Below are positions 1 through 10,804 of a DNA stretch of 64,000 nucleotides, in pieces. Each line of letters starts with the position of its first letter. The first letter of the stretch is position 1. The notes under the pieces are model-generated. The model did not search any database. It was not told where the DNA came from and worked only from the letters and a program-made list of their open reading frames with translations. The stretch lies in contig CAJFCJ010000017.1 of assembly GCA_904063045.1 (NCBI GenBank), positions 372,001 through 436,000 on the forward strand, written 5' to 3'. The DNA is from Dimorphilus gyrociliatus. Lineage: Eukaryota > Annelida > Polychaeta > Dinophilidae. The position numbers were made by a program, and so were the translations under genes.

Positions 1-314
1 GACACCGAAAATCGAAACATGGTATTAGCGTTAGCACGGAAGAAGAGAAGGAGGCGGCTAAGATACTTAATTCAATGTCTCGTCAAGTGATCGAAGTAGA
101 CGATTCCTCTTCGCCGAAGCATAAACGCAAATCTGTACCTCATCGATTACTCTTGAGCGATCAATCCAAGAGGAAAATAGTAATGGAAGAGGGTGATAAT
201 AAAGGGGTAATTGAAGATGAGGTCAAAAAAGGAGAAGAGGAAGAGGAAGGGGAATTAGAAGAAACAGGTGAAGAAGATTATTACGAAGAGGAAGGAGACG
301 AAGGGAACAGGTGA
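1..314 (+). CDS. 3' end of an unidentified acidic protein (partial)
   Basis: The frame is open from base 3 to the TGA at 312-314, so this is probably the last coding piece of a gene that starts left of the window. An internal ATG lies at 75. The encoded tail has a basic patch (PKHKRKSVPHR) followed by a very acidic run rich in Glu, ending EGDEGNR. This composition is common in nuclear or nucleolar proteins, but I recognise no domain and assign no function. An AATAAA at 699-704 could be its poly(A) signal. An alternative reading uses a donor at 268 (ACAG/GTGAAG) joined in phase to an acceptor near 925, adding a Lys/Arg-rich C-terminus that ends at 1062. I cannot choose between the two. Confidence 0.4.
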   Translation, partial: HRKSKHGISVSTEEEKEAAKILNSMSRQVIEVDDSSSPKHKRKSVPHRLLLSDQSKRKIVMEEGDNKGVIEDEVKKGEEEEEGELEETGEEDYYEEEGDEGNR

Positions 315-1868
315 CGCGGTAAAATTCAATGGGTGTATTGTATTTAAACAATATTCGTTAATGCATAGACACAAAACGGCTAATGTATTATAGATTAATG
401 AGTCGTCTTTCTTTATCTTATATACAGTAGCCGCTGCTATAAACCTAACCGATACTTACGCGTAATTTTGAATAGATGCGACGAGGAGGCGGAATCAATA
501 TGAGAAGACAGTGATTCCTTTGTCGACACCGACAACAAAATCACTAGTCTTCCACACCGATAGCCGCCAGAAATTTGTTTAATCAACTTCGCTTTTTTTA
601 TTCTCGATGTTCGCGACGCCACTGCCACCGCCTTTTGCACTCACTGAAAAGAAAATTAGAGAAAAAAAAAGAAAAAAAAAAAAAACATCGTTAAAATTAA
701 TAAAACGCATTATTCGAATGTACACACCTATGATGTAAATAGTTTACACAGACCTCGTATATAAACTAGAGGTGTATCTATATAATCCATACATACATAC
801 ATACATATATGTATACAAGTCAATATACATTATATATATTAAGGTATATATACAATCTATAGATATATACAGTATATACTGCAGATATATATTTATGATA
901 GATCTGCAGTATGTGTACAAATGCACAGAACAGGTGAAACGCGAACGCACTAAGCAGACGCTTAAAAAGGTGCCGCGTATAATAGAAATTGAAGAAGCCG
1001 TCAAAAAAAGAAACGACATTCGACGCCCGTTCAAACGTCGGTTGGAAAACGGTGTGAAATAGGCCTAATGAGGCATCGGTTATTAGTTCAATTTGTACAC
1101 GTTCGCGACTCCACCCCATTCACTTTCATAAGAAACGACTGCGTATAATCAAAGTCTTTGTAACCTCACTTCTATTATGTTCTACACATTCGGAAACGGC
1201 TTCCGAGTCGGGCGTCTAGAACTAATTAGCGTCTTGCATATACATGTGCGTGTATGTACTCGTTGTATAGACGGTAAACGGACGAAGAACAATTAAAACG
1301 CGTACACGTTCTAGGTAAATATTAGCAAGCAGAATCGATCGCTGCAGAACGAACTAAGCGCTTTGAGCCTCAGTCGACTGCAAAACCGCAATTGGCTCGT
1401 TTCGCATCGAACGTGTTTGATGCGCGTATAGCAGTTCTCCCCGATATAACTGATAATCGGTCGATGGGCGTCGAAAGGCGTCGAGTAGCACTCGACGTCT
1501 ACTGAACCTATTTATACATACGCTTTATGATTATTAATGTACGAAGGGCTTAGAGTATGCATACATGCATAAATTAATGTATAGACAAGCATATTTAATA
1601 TGTATAGGTAGTTATACACGTATAAATAAATTTATGCCTATTCCTACAGCATATATGAATAGAAAATATCCTACCTATTAAATATAAATGTAGTTATATA
1701 AATACTTACGAATAGAGACATCAAGCTGGAAAAATTAGACATATGCGACGCCTTAGATAGCAATATATTTATTATATATCTATATTTCTGCCGACTTAAT
1801 ATTAATTCTGATTCTATCTAGACACAAAAACATCTCTCTCAAACACACTATACAAACCTTTACATATA

Positions 1869-1899
<31 letters not shown>

Positions 1900-3446
1900 A
1901 TATATATGCAGTATACACATATATAGATATAGATATTCATACATAATATGTTTATATATATATATATATATATATCATATACTTACTCTAAGTTTCTTGG
2001 CGCGAATCTAAGTGGCTTATTGACAGCCTCGTGACATTTCTAGCAGTCAAGCTTTTCTCTTTATATAGCGTAACGAGCAAAATAGGCGACAACTGCAGTA
2101 GAACTGCAACATGTAGACAAAAAGCTGACATTTGTCGCAGACCGTCAAGTGGCAGCGTCAAACTTTGATGAGCATACGAGCGTTCAATAATTGATCAGTG
2201 ACGCTACACGACCACAAAAGCGTCGATATCGAACACAAACTAAAAAAGAAAAAAAGGCCTATTGAAAAATTTTATAAAAACGAAAGAAAAAAGGGCGTCG
2301 TTCCTGTCTACAACATGTAGTCTAAACGAGCTGGAACGTAAGGATTCGTCGTCACGAAGCGTTACTCGATACTCACCTTTTCCTGTCTGCGTCGTTTGCG
2401 CATGGCTGTCGCCCCGTACACGTATACGCTCGACGCCGGCGTCGCCGCCGTTTTATACGGTGCTTTGTACAGAGGGCGTTACTTTTTTTTTATATCGACG
2501 TCTTCTATGCATAAATCGTGTCTTTTGAACAAGATTTTTTTCGCCCATTATATACCTGTATATCTAACTCTTTCGTGACTCGGGTAAAACATTCTAAAGT
2601 TTCTATTTATATTTCTTTTAAACAAAACAGAGGAAAGTCAGAGGGCTTGTTGAAAAAACAATGTAAGGGAGACGTGGCGGTAGGTAGCGTCGAATATCAC
2701 CTGCGCGTGGAGGCGAGCAAAGGCGTGCGTGTAGCATTAACGCCGGAGGACAGAATCGATGGATCGATGTAGACGCTTTTTCGTCAAAATGCGTTTATTT
2801 TTAATACGACTGCGTATACGGTATACTACGTAATCCCTCAAAAAGCCGGTTTTTTCTTTGCAATCAGTCTAAAAGCTAGGCGGCTTAAAGACGTCATATT
2901 CTAGGCGTCTCACCTGCTCGCGAAAAACACGCGCGTAACTGAACGCCCATTGTTTGTTTGTAGCTATAGAAACGTATGCTTTAATCATTAATACAGCAGT
3001 TCGTGGTTTTGAAGACGACCGCCGGAAGTGATTAGACGCCTGGCTCCTATGCAAAGCGTGACCGTAAAAGGCGGACGTCTGCGGGAGGGAATAGAAAGGG
3101 AGAGGAAGAAATCGGCTTCCCTTTAAAGGAAGGAAACTGTTGCTATCAAAACGTCGCTAAAAGCAACGCCGGAAGTTTACTAATTCCCGCGCCACGTGTA
3201 TACTTGTCGCTAAGCTAATAGCGTCGTCCCGTCTATATCGCTATTGTTTGTCAATTATTTACGGAACAGAGGGCGCACGTCTCTCCCCCCAACATTTAAT
3301 TAACTTATTCCTTCGAACGCACTTAGTCAAATTCTATAATTAATATTGCAGCCATCTAGTGTTAAATGTACGTAAAGCTAATCGCTTATTTTATTATCAT
3401 CTCAACTGCAACCTAAAATCAACTGATAGAAAATATAACGATAGAT
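315..3446. other. intergenic region, TA-rich core, CpG-richer block near 2.4 kb
   Basis: No gene is supported here. The stretch from about 780 to 1980 is TA/ATAC-rich. The block around 2390-2470 is richer in CG words (CGCCGGCGTCGCCGCC) and could be a promoter. On the minus strand some splice-like signals occur: an ATG exon at 2403-2377 ending in a GTGAGT donor, a strong pyrimidine-tract acceptor at 2240 with a GTAAGT donor at 1986, and another acceptor at 644 (see findings). The minus-strand exon at 643-579 would encode 20 residues and a stop. These could be untranslated exons of an unknown transcript. The last 400 bases are downstream of the GDH stop and hold a CTCF-like core at 3351-3360. 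Confidence 0.4.
1857..1980. repeat. TA-dinucleotide-rich low-complexity tract
   Basis: Imperfect (TA)n runs interrupted by CAGTATAC-type words. Similar tracts recur at 31993-32025, 35083-35110 and 59941-59958. Confidence 0.8.
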
Positions 3447-5811
3447 TTAGGTAAATGTAAGTCCAGCTTCATTATAAACTTTGAAGATCTTCTCAATAGA
3501 AGAAATATAAGCAGCAGTACGCAAATCCAATCCAAGATTATAGCGCATTGCTGTTTTCATAATGGCTCTTGCAGACCTCTCCATAGTGTAAGCAAGTCCA
3601 GAGTGGACGATATCTTTTTCACTTGCGCCAGAAATGGCTTTCTCGAATTCCTCGCTTGGGGTGATTGGAATTCTTTCACCGCTTCTTCCGAATTTTCTCT
3701 CCAAGCTCTGTTGAACAGAAGCCAACAAATGGTAGTTACTGTCTCTTTCATATTTGAATGTCAGACGACCAAAGCTGACATGGTTTAGGTTCTTCAACCA
3801 TTCAAAATAGGAGACTGTAACACCACCAGCGTTAACGTACATATCAGGAATAACTAAAATATCCCGATCTCTCAAAATTTTGTCGGCTCCAATGGTGGTA
3901 GGTCCATTAGCACCCTCTGCAATGATCTTAGCTTGAATCCTGTGCGCATTATCTTCGTTTATAACCTTTTCGACGGCGGCAGGAACAAATATGTCGCATT
4001 TTTCAAACATAAGGTTCTCCCCTTCGTATGGCTGAGCTCCAGGGAAGCCCTGGATAGTTCTATTTTCGATAACGTAATCTTCTAGTTCTCTCGGGTCAAT
4101 ACCTGTTGGGTTAATAATCGAACCATCTCTTTCGATTATTCCAACACAACGAGCGCCAGAACGATGCAAATAACGCATTGTGTGCAAACCGACATTACCA
4201 AAACCTTGAATGATGAAGGTCTTGTCTTTAAATCCAGGTGGGATACCAATCATTGACATATAGGAAGCTTCTTGAATGAAGTTCTCAATTCCATGGAAGA
4301 TACCCTAAATGATTTATAGGAAAATTAATAGAAACATCAAAAAAAGGAAGTATTGGTTTTTTTTTGCGGTTAGTTGAAACAGAAATAAAAACGAAATCGA
4401 CAAATAATAAGGAAAAGCTCTAGAGAAATTAATGCACACCCTTCCAGTAGCTGAAATCCTGCCATGAATTCCACCCTGGGAAATGGGTTTTCCTGTTACA
4501 CAGGCAGCTGCGCTGATATCGTTCCAACCTAATGAATAAAAAAAGAATAGGAAAAAAGTGTGAGATACAGATATCATAAAGTGAGCTTTTAAAAGAGAAT
4601 ATTAAAATAAACTAGCTATTTAAACTATAATGAAAACGATAATGCAATAAGAAGAATAGCAATAGCTTGTGTTACGCTGACAACAACTTTTCACCACGTT
4701 ATAGCTGGTAAACTTACTCGACCGGTTGCCGATATTCGCCCATGAATACCTCCATGAGAAATAGGTTTACCCGTAACACAACCATAGGAATTTAAGTCGT
4801 AATGACCTGGTATTTAATGATTTAAAATGTTCTAATTTCATTTTTTAATCTAAACAAACATCAAGCTTATGCTACGACATGAATGCTAAGAATAGTTACT
4901 GTCAGAGCTCAAACGGTACCTAATGTTTGGCTGTATGTGTCCGCAATCCAGCTCATCTCACGTTCGCCAGTTCCCATATCTGGAGCGGGAACATCAATAC
5001 CAGGTCCGATAAAGCCTTTTTTTGCCAGTTCAACGGTAAATCTAGAATAAAAGAATAAAATGTAGATTATTCTCAAGAGCTTTTAATATGATTGATGAAG
5101 GTCATTTTACCTTCTAGTAATTTTTTCTAATTCAGAAATACTGAAATTACGAGGATTAATTTTCAAACCAGCCTTAGCTCCTCCAAAAGGTACGTCGACG
5201 CATGCACATTTGTATGTCATAAGTGAGGCTAAAGCCTTCACTTCATCTATATTTACATCGTCGCTATATCGGATACCTATTGATAACAAAATAGTATTCT
5301 TAATTTAGTTAGATAAAAAAAAACGGATAAAGTCAGACTCTTAAAACGGAAATTAAATTTGACACGTGATTTAAAGAACAATAGAACCATAATTTCTTTC
5401 TTTACATATGTATAGTATATAAATATAAAAACCTCCTTTGCAAGGTGTCCTATGTTGGCTGTGTTGCGCTCTCCAACCTTGGATAATTTCGAATTCTCCA
5501 TTATCTCTCTTAATGGGAAACGTAATTGATACAACGTGATTGCAGGGCTTAATCATTTTTAGGATTCCTCGCACTCTCTTTCTCTTTTCGTCCTCCGAAA
5601 TTCTCTCCCTTAAGTCTTCGACCAACTTGTCCTCCATTAAGGATGCGGCCTTGTCAAAGAACATTTCGACCATTTCGAAAAAATTAGGATCATCTCTTGC
5701 ATCTGTTGAGTTGTTAGCTTTCTGCGTGATCCCCAAAGAGGATGTTCGTAGTAAACTGAAGCCATTTTGGTTTGCAGTCCTCGATATACTTTTAAAGGCA
5801 GAACGAAGCAT
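3447..5811 (-). CDS. GLUD1: glutamate dehydrogenase, mitochondrial, with two alternative copies of exon 4
   Basis: Converts glutamate to 2-oxoglutarate and ammonia in the mitochondrial matrix. Model: complement of 3447..4304, exon 4b 4440..4528 or exon 4a 4718..4806, 4920..5041, 5111..5276, 5433..5811, giving 537 aa (human 558). The first 25 or so residues ([17 protein letters not shown]) are Arg/Ser-rich like a matrix-targeting peptide. The catalytic lysine sits in PFGGAKAG (about residue 161), the dinucleotide-binding motif is GFGNVG (about 286-291), and the C-terminus keeps the regulatory antenna region and the usual end ([10 protein letters not shown]). Exons 4a and 4b are both 89 bp with the same phase at both ends. 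Each encodes residues 223-252, the conserved CVTGKPIS[13 protein letters not shown] segment, so they look mutually exclusive. It shares an upstream region of 226 bp with the divergent ATP synthase gene. Confidence 0.95.
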
Positions 5812-6037
5812 TTTTGCTGTCTCTGAAATGAAATGATCTAATGTAAGCTAAGTGTTTGATATGCTGATAACTACTTACCAATGTGTGTTTCAACGCAAAA
5901 AGGACCTGACAAGAAGCTCGTAGTACGACCTTGAGGTGTGTCGACACGTGACTATTTTCAACCAATTAAAATATGAGCCAATAGCCGACCGTATAACAGT
6001 TGTTATCTATTTCCGCTTAATATCGCTAGGTCAAGGG
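5812..6037. promoter_or_regulatory. shared upstream region of GDH and ATP synthase subunit f
   Basis: Only 226 bp separate the start codons of two divergent mitochondrial-protein genes, so this is probably a bidirectional promoter. A CACGTGAC box is at 5945-5952. A TATCGCTAG acceptor-like sequence ends 8 bases before the ATP synthase ATG, which could mark a 5' UTR intron or a trans-splice site. Confidence 0.5.
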
Positions 6038-6626
6038 ATGCCGTTAGGAATAGGCGAATATCAACCGGGTTATAACCCAAAAATTCATGGCGCTTACGAT
6101 CCTGGTCGCTATTACGGCAAAGGTATGTCTTTCTTTCCAAGTGCACATTATAATCACTGTACCACAAAGAAATGGCGGTTTGACCGTATGACCCTCCGAT
6201 TTTTAACTGGGTACTTTTATTTCGAGGACATTTACAGTATCAATATTTTACTACAGCCGACCCAATATCGAACGTCAAACTAGGAGAACTCTCTAACTGG
6301 ATGGGCAGACGTGAAGTTTCACCACTTGGAGCATGGAGAGTTGTTCAAAGAGGTAAATTTATTGCACTTGTTAGATATAATATCAGCATAGATATTCAAA
6401 GGTTGGCACCGTTGGATGAATAACTGGATGCATGTTAAAAGACCCACTACAGCTCCCCTGATTCAAGCAGCGATGGCTGGATCATTGATATTTTATCTAT
6501 CCATGTACCATCCATTTACCAGTAAGTTATATCAAAAAGATAATAGTTCCCCTTCCCCCCTTCCCCAGATAATAATGTTATAACTATCCTTTTTCAGAGT
6601 ATCACAAACACTGCAAGTACCACTGA
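6038..6626 (+). CDS. ATP5MF: ATP synthase subunit f, mitochondrial
   Basis: Small Fo subunit of the inner-membrane ATP synthase. Model: 6038..6122, 6257..6352, 6402..6521, 6598..6626, giving 109 aa, the length of insect orthologues. The start is chosen at MPLGIGEYQPGYNPKIHG because invertebrate subunit f begins with a similar GEYPxxYNPKIHGPYDP block. Next comes VKLGELSNWMGRR, then a single membrane segment (IQAAMAGSLIFYLSMY), then the typical tail YHKHCKYH. The open frame extends upstream to 5936, but that sequence has no family counterpart. All splice phases agree (1, 1, 1). Confidence 0.93.
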
Positions 6627-6793
6627 ATTGTTTGAAGTGATAAATGCGATTAATATATAAGAAAGATGACGAGTAGCGAATAAATATTTGCAAATAAACA
6701 TTAATGTTTGAAACGAAATTCTGAGTTTATTGTTCACATCAGATAGAAGTAGAAAAAAGGCAAGATATATAGTTAGAGAATCAGTTTTTTTTA

Positions 6794-9700
6794 CTAGACT
6801 TGATTAATTGTCTTTTGTGAATCATTCCCGTCAGCCTGATTTTGTTCCTGAAAAAGCAGATAGATAATAATAATTAGCATAATTCGTGAAATTTGTAAAC
6901 TGATACATACACTTTTTTGCATTGAGTTGTTCACCTGACCATTTTCCTAAGAGAGAAATGGAAGATTATTATTAATTGAATAAGTTAATAATATTATTGG
7001 GATAAAGAAAAATGACATTTACTGAATTAAACAAAAAAATATGTAGGTGTCTATTAGCAAATTGAATTTAAAAGGGGAATGAGTATAACTTAAAGTGTTG
7101 TGAAGAAAACAGTCCAAATAAAAGTCATAAGCAAGAGTCTCTGTGCACACAACTCATACCTTCTTTTTGCTTGATACAGTAGTTGTTTTGAAAACTGTGC
7201 GTGCAGTTTTCTCAATTTTTTTCTTACTACTAACAGTATATGTTCTATTAACAGTACTTGTCACCATGTTAGTAACAGATTTTGTAACACTTTCCGTTTT
7301 AAACTTCTGCAATTTCAAACGGTAGGGAGAGAGTAGAGAGATAGAGAAAAAATATATTCTTTTTAAATATTTGTAATAAGTTTTTCTGATGTTTTTATAG
7401 CCAGCACAGTATTTTAAAAAGACTTGACTATATATTCATAATTATCTTTCTAAAGCTTACCTCAGTTTGACTCCCTAAAAATGGCAAAAAAAAAAAACAT
7501 TATATTAATTTGTTTACTTGGATATGAATTTAATTACCTGTTCTATCGACATCGACACTTCTAACATTAGTATCACCTGTTCGCATAGAAAAAGTTCTTA
7601 AGTAAATGTGTTGGGAAAATGATATTGAATATTGCTTTTGTTAAAAGGTTCTAAGGAGAATTATTTTTAGAAGAAAAACTATCAGAAATCGCTAAACTAA
7701 TATAATTAGAAAGCACGGCTTTAAATGATTTCGTTTGGCGTACCATTATTTAACTGTAATTCATTTGAGCTAAAAGAATTAGGATTTTGGTCCTCTCTGA
7801 CTTGCTGCTGATTGATTGCATCATTTCTATTTCCAATGTCTATTTCTGCCTTATCAAAGTTAGAATTTTTTGCCACCAGTTCTGAATTGTCATTTTGCCT
7901 TTCATCAACGATTAGAGATTGTAAATTTTCGTTAGTTTGTGACTGACTATTGTCTTGCAAAGAAGATTGCTGAGAATTTGATGCGTCGTCTTGAGTTTTC
8001 TCCTCAGCGATTAGGATATTGTTATTCTGATTATCTTTGTCACTTACTATTGTGTTATCCTGTAAGGTGCCATCTGGTGAATTTTGATGTACATTGTTAT
8101 TATAAGATGAATCTTGAGAGTTTAACTGTGAATTTTTCAATGGATTAGCCTCAGCATTGGTATTATCTGGAGCTGCTTGTAACCCAGCTTGATTATTGGT
8201 ATCAATGGGGTCTGAATTCGGGTTAACTTGCTGAAGGTTGACTTCATTATTGTTCATATTATCATTATTCAAATGTGAAGCACCTGAATCATTTACTTGT
8301 AAGATCGTTGGGTGATTTTGTTCAGAGTTTGCTCTTTTAAATTGTAGAGAATCTCCGTTGGCCTGGTTATTGTTATGGACATCCACTGGATTCAATTCTT
8401 GATTATTATTAATAGTATCTGCTTGATTCAACCCTTGGTTATTGTTATTGGCATTTTCTTGATTCAAACCTTGGTTATTGTTATTGGCATCCGCCAGATT
8501 CAATCCTTGGTTATTATTAATATTATCTACTTGATTCAATCCTGGATTATTATTAACATTACCCGCCGGATTCAACCCTTGGTTATTGTTATTGACATCC
8601 ACTGGATTCAATCCTTGATTATTATTAATAGTATCTGCTTGATTCAACCCTTGATTATTGTTATTGACATCCACCGGATTCAATCCTTGACCATTATTAA
8701 TAGTATCTGCTTGATTTAATCCTTGGTTATTGTTATTAGCAGTTGCTAGATTCAAACCTTGGTTATTGTTGTTAGTATCCACTGGATTCAATCCTTGATT
8801 ATTATTATTGTTATCATTACCCACCGGATTCAATCCTTGGTTATTGTTATTAACATCCACCGGATTCAATCCTTGACCATTATTAATAGTATCTGCTTGA
8901 TTTAATCCTTGGTTATTGTTATTAACGTTTGCTAGATTCACACCTTGGTTATTGTTATTAGCATCCATTAGATTCAATCCTTGATTATTATTATTATTAA
9001 CATCCACTGGATTCAATCCTTGGTTGTTATTCTGACTGTTTTCAAGCGTTTTTTCCTGATAATTTTGTGATACGGCAGGTGAGTTATTAATAATTTGTTG
9101 ATTGCCAATTGAATTGTCACTTTGTCCCATTAAGTTGGAATCAATTTGGTTTGAATTATCTAAGTTCAAAGGGAGATCGAACAAAGTGATTGGTACAGAA
9201 TATATTATAATCAGTTGGAAAAACCTTAATGGGAGATAATAAACTAATTGAGGGTATCTTTAGTACAAAATTTTTAATTTAAATTATTAATTAATACTAT
9301 AGGTAAATCTTTTAATGAGGATAAGGTTTTCTATTTGAGTATAAGTGTAATACTGTAAATATCTTACTTGTTATTTGAGAATTCGGTGCTTCGCTATTTG
9401 TTTGTGGAGATTGATTTAAGGTATCAGTTTGTTGATTATTATTTGAAATGGGGGATTCATCTTTGGACTGGAAAAGTATTATTTTTAAAAAATTCCTAAG
9501 AAAGAGAAGCTAAACGCAAATTTGAGAGAAAGCTCACTATTTGTTTTTGAGCAGTTGAGTCTTGAGCAATGTTCCTCGTATTAGTTGTTGATGAAGGTAA
9601 CTGATCTATAATATCAGCCTTTGAATTGGCATTGTCGTCTCTAAAAAGAATTTCAATAAAATTACGTTTAAATATAGAAAATGTAATTGTATATACTGAT

Positions 9701-10518
9701 TTGGAATAGAGCTTGGAGGTGGTGGAAGATCAGCGACAATGGAATCGATATCTAATCCAGAAGTCTTCAATTTTTCAATTGCAATACCTCCAAATAAATT
9801 TTGAACGGCTGTTAAAACTTTAAGTTTCTCAGAGTTTACTTCGGAATCGCTGAGGAAATATTTTTATTGAATATAGAATACATTCTTTATTACAAGTATA
9901 GCCATGTGGTTTTTTATTGATATTTTAGTAATTATTTTATATATCTCATAAATCTACACACCATGTTTTAGCCTCAGTCATTTCTACCGATTTCCTTAAA
10001 TCATCTAACTCTTTGGACGTTGAGGCGCATTTTGCCTGCATAAAAGAAAATGTGTTACACAAACAGTTGTTTTCTATTTTTTAGATTTCTTTCAAAAGAA
10101 ATGACCTTTTTCAATACCACTACTTTTTTTTGTTAACTATAATACTGATTTTATAATATCTTACCATATCTTGTTCATAATCATTCTTCTTCTTCTCCAA
10201 TTCTGACTCTTGTTCTTCAATACGAACGCTTAATTTCTTCATCTCAGCAGTTTTTAATTCTTGTTCCGTTTCTAATTTGGACTTCTCCTGCTTAGCTGTC
10301 TCTCTTTCTTCTTGCAGTTGCTTCATGATATCTTCATTTTTTCTTCGATTATCTCTTGTTGAGTCTTCAAACTTTCTTACTAACTCAACATTTCTATGTG
10401 AAAGAGAATAATAGTTTAAGCCAAGTATCATAACCAACAAAACAAGGCCGATTATTATGAAATTTTGCATTTTTCCGGATTGATATGACCTCATTCCGCT
10501 TCTATTATTCTGTTTCAT
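6794..10518 (-). CDS. GOLM1/GOLM2-like Golgi membrane protein with a large Asn-rich repeat region
   Basis: Type II membrane protein resembling Golgi membrane protein 1/CASC4. Model: complement of 6794..6847, 6911..6946, 7160..7306, 7461..7474 (a 14-bp exon), 7538..7576, 7744..9243, 9368..9467, 9538..9640, 9697..9849, 9962..10035, 10165..10518, giving 857 aa with all phases consistent. Residues 1-17 are polar and basic. Residues 18-36 form the signal anchor (MQNFIIIGLVLLVMILGLNYY). Residues 45-118 are a Glu/Lys-rich coiled coil (EDIMKQLQEERETAKQEK). The remainder would be lumenal: a short hydrophobic stretch, then about 18 copies of a 12-residue QGLNPVDVNNNN-type repeat, then a Gln/Asn/Ser-rich tail. 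If the weak donor GTACGC at 7743 is not used, translation stops at 7721-7723 instead. The Asn repeats are far longer than in known family members. Function is inferred only from the N-terminal architecture. Confidence 0.75.
8360..9030 (-). repeat. 36-bp coding tandem repeat (minisatellite), about 18 units
   Basis: The unit encodes QGLN-[P/L/Q]-[V/A/M]-[D/G/N]-[V/T/A/N]-x-NNN, 12 residues, with occasional +2-residue units (a fifth and sixth Asn). Different units are repeated in the same order in places (a QADTINN unit followed by a PVDVNNN unit occurs several times), which suggests block duplication as well as single-unit slippage. Confidence 0.9.
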
Positions 10519-10804
10519 AATATGAATATCACTTTAATAGCTTTAAATGGTTTAATCTCTTAATAAAGTTCCCTTAATTGTTGACGTTGACAATTGGGTG
10601 TCGACGTCCTGGCAGTTGAATAGGATACGAAAGCCTTTCAACGATAAGGACCACTCTATGGAAGAAATTGTAGCACAATTAAAAATAATAATTTAATTTT
10701 TAAGAAATGAAAATGTTGTTCAGAAGATAAATAGTGATAAATGTAGAATTCGAAAATAAAAGGTAAATTTTTAAAGAAATACAATAGTCACGTGACAGTA
10801 TATC
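10519..10804. promoter_or_regulatory. shared upstream region of the GOLM-like gene and ubiquilin, with a CLEAR-type box
   Basis: 286 bp between two divergent start codons. A perfect GTCACGTGAC palindrome (10787-10796) lies 8 bases before the ubiquilin ATG. That sequence is the vertebrate CLEAR element bound by TFEB-type bHLH-ZIP factors. Whether it works that way here is inference. Confidence 0.5.

Noticed and set aside
437-640. 67-codon minus-strand frame beginning with GTG
   Set aside because: No ATG start and no family match. The same stretch might instead be a terminal exon in another frame, but that is unproven.
772-1062. Plus-strand Lys/Arg-rich frame ending at 1062
   Set aside because: The first half is translated TA repeat. 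The basic second half could be an alternative last exon of the leftmost gene, but evidence is only one matching splice phase.
2262-2772. Three overlapping short plus-strand frames
   Set aside because: No domain, no splice context; GC-richer promoter-like DNA gives chance open frames.
8375-8719. Long plus-strand frame rich in Ile opposite the Golgi gene
   Set aside because: It is the antisense of the 36-bp coding repeat; its own repeat structure follows from the minus-strand gene.
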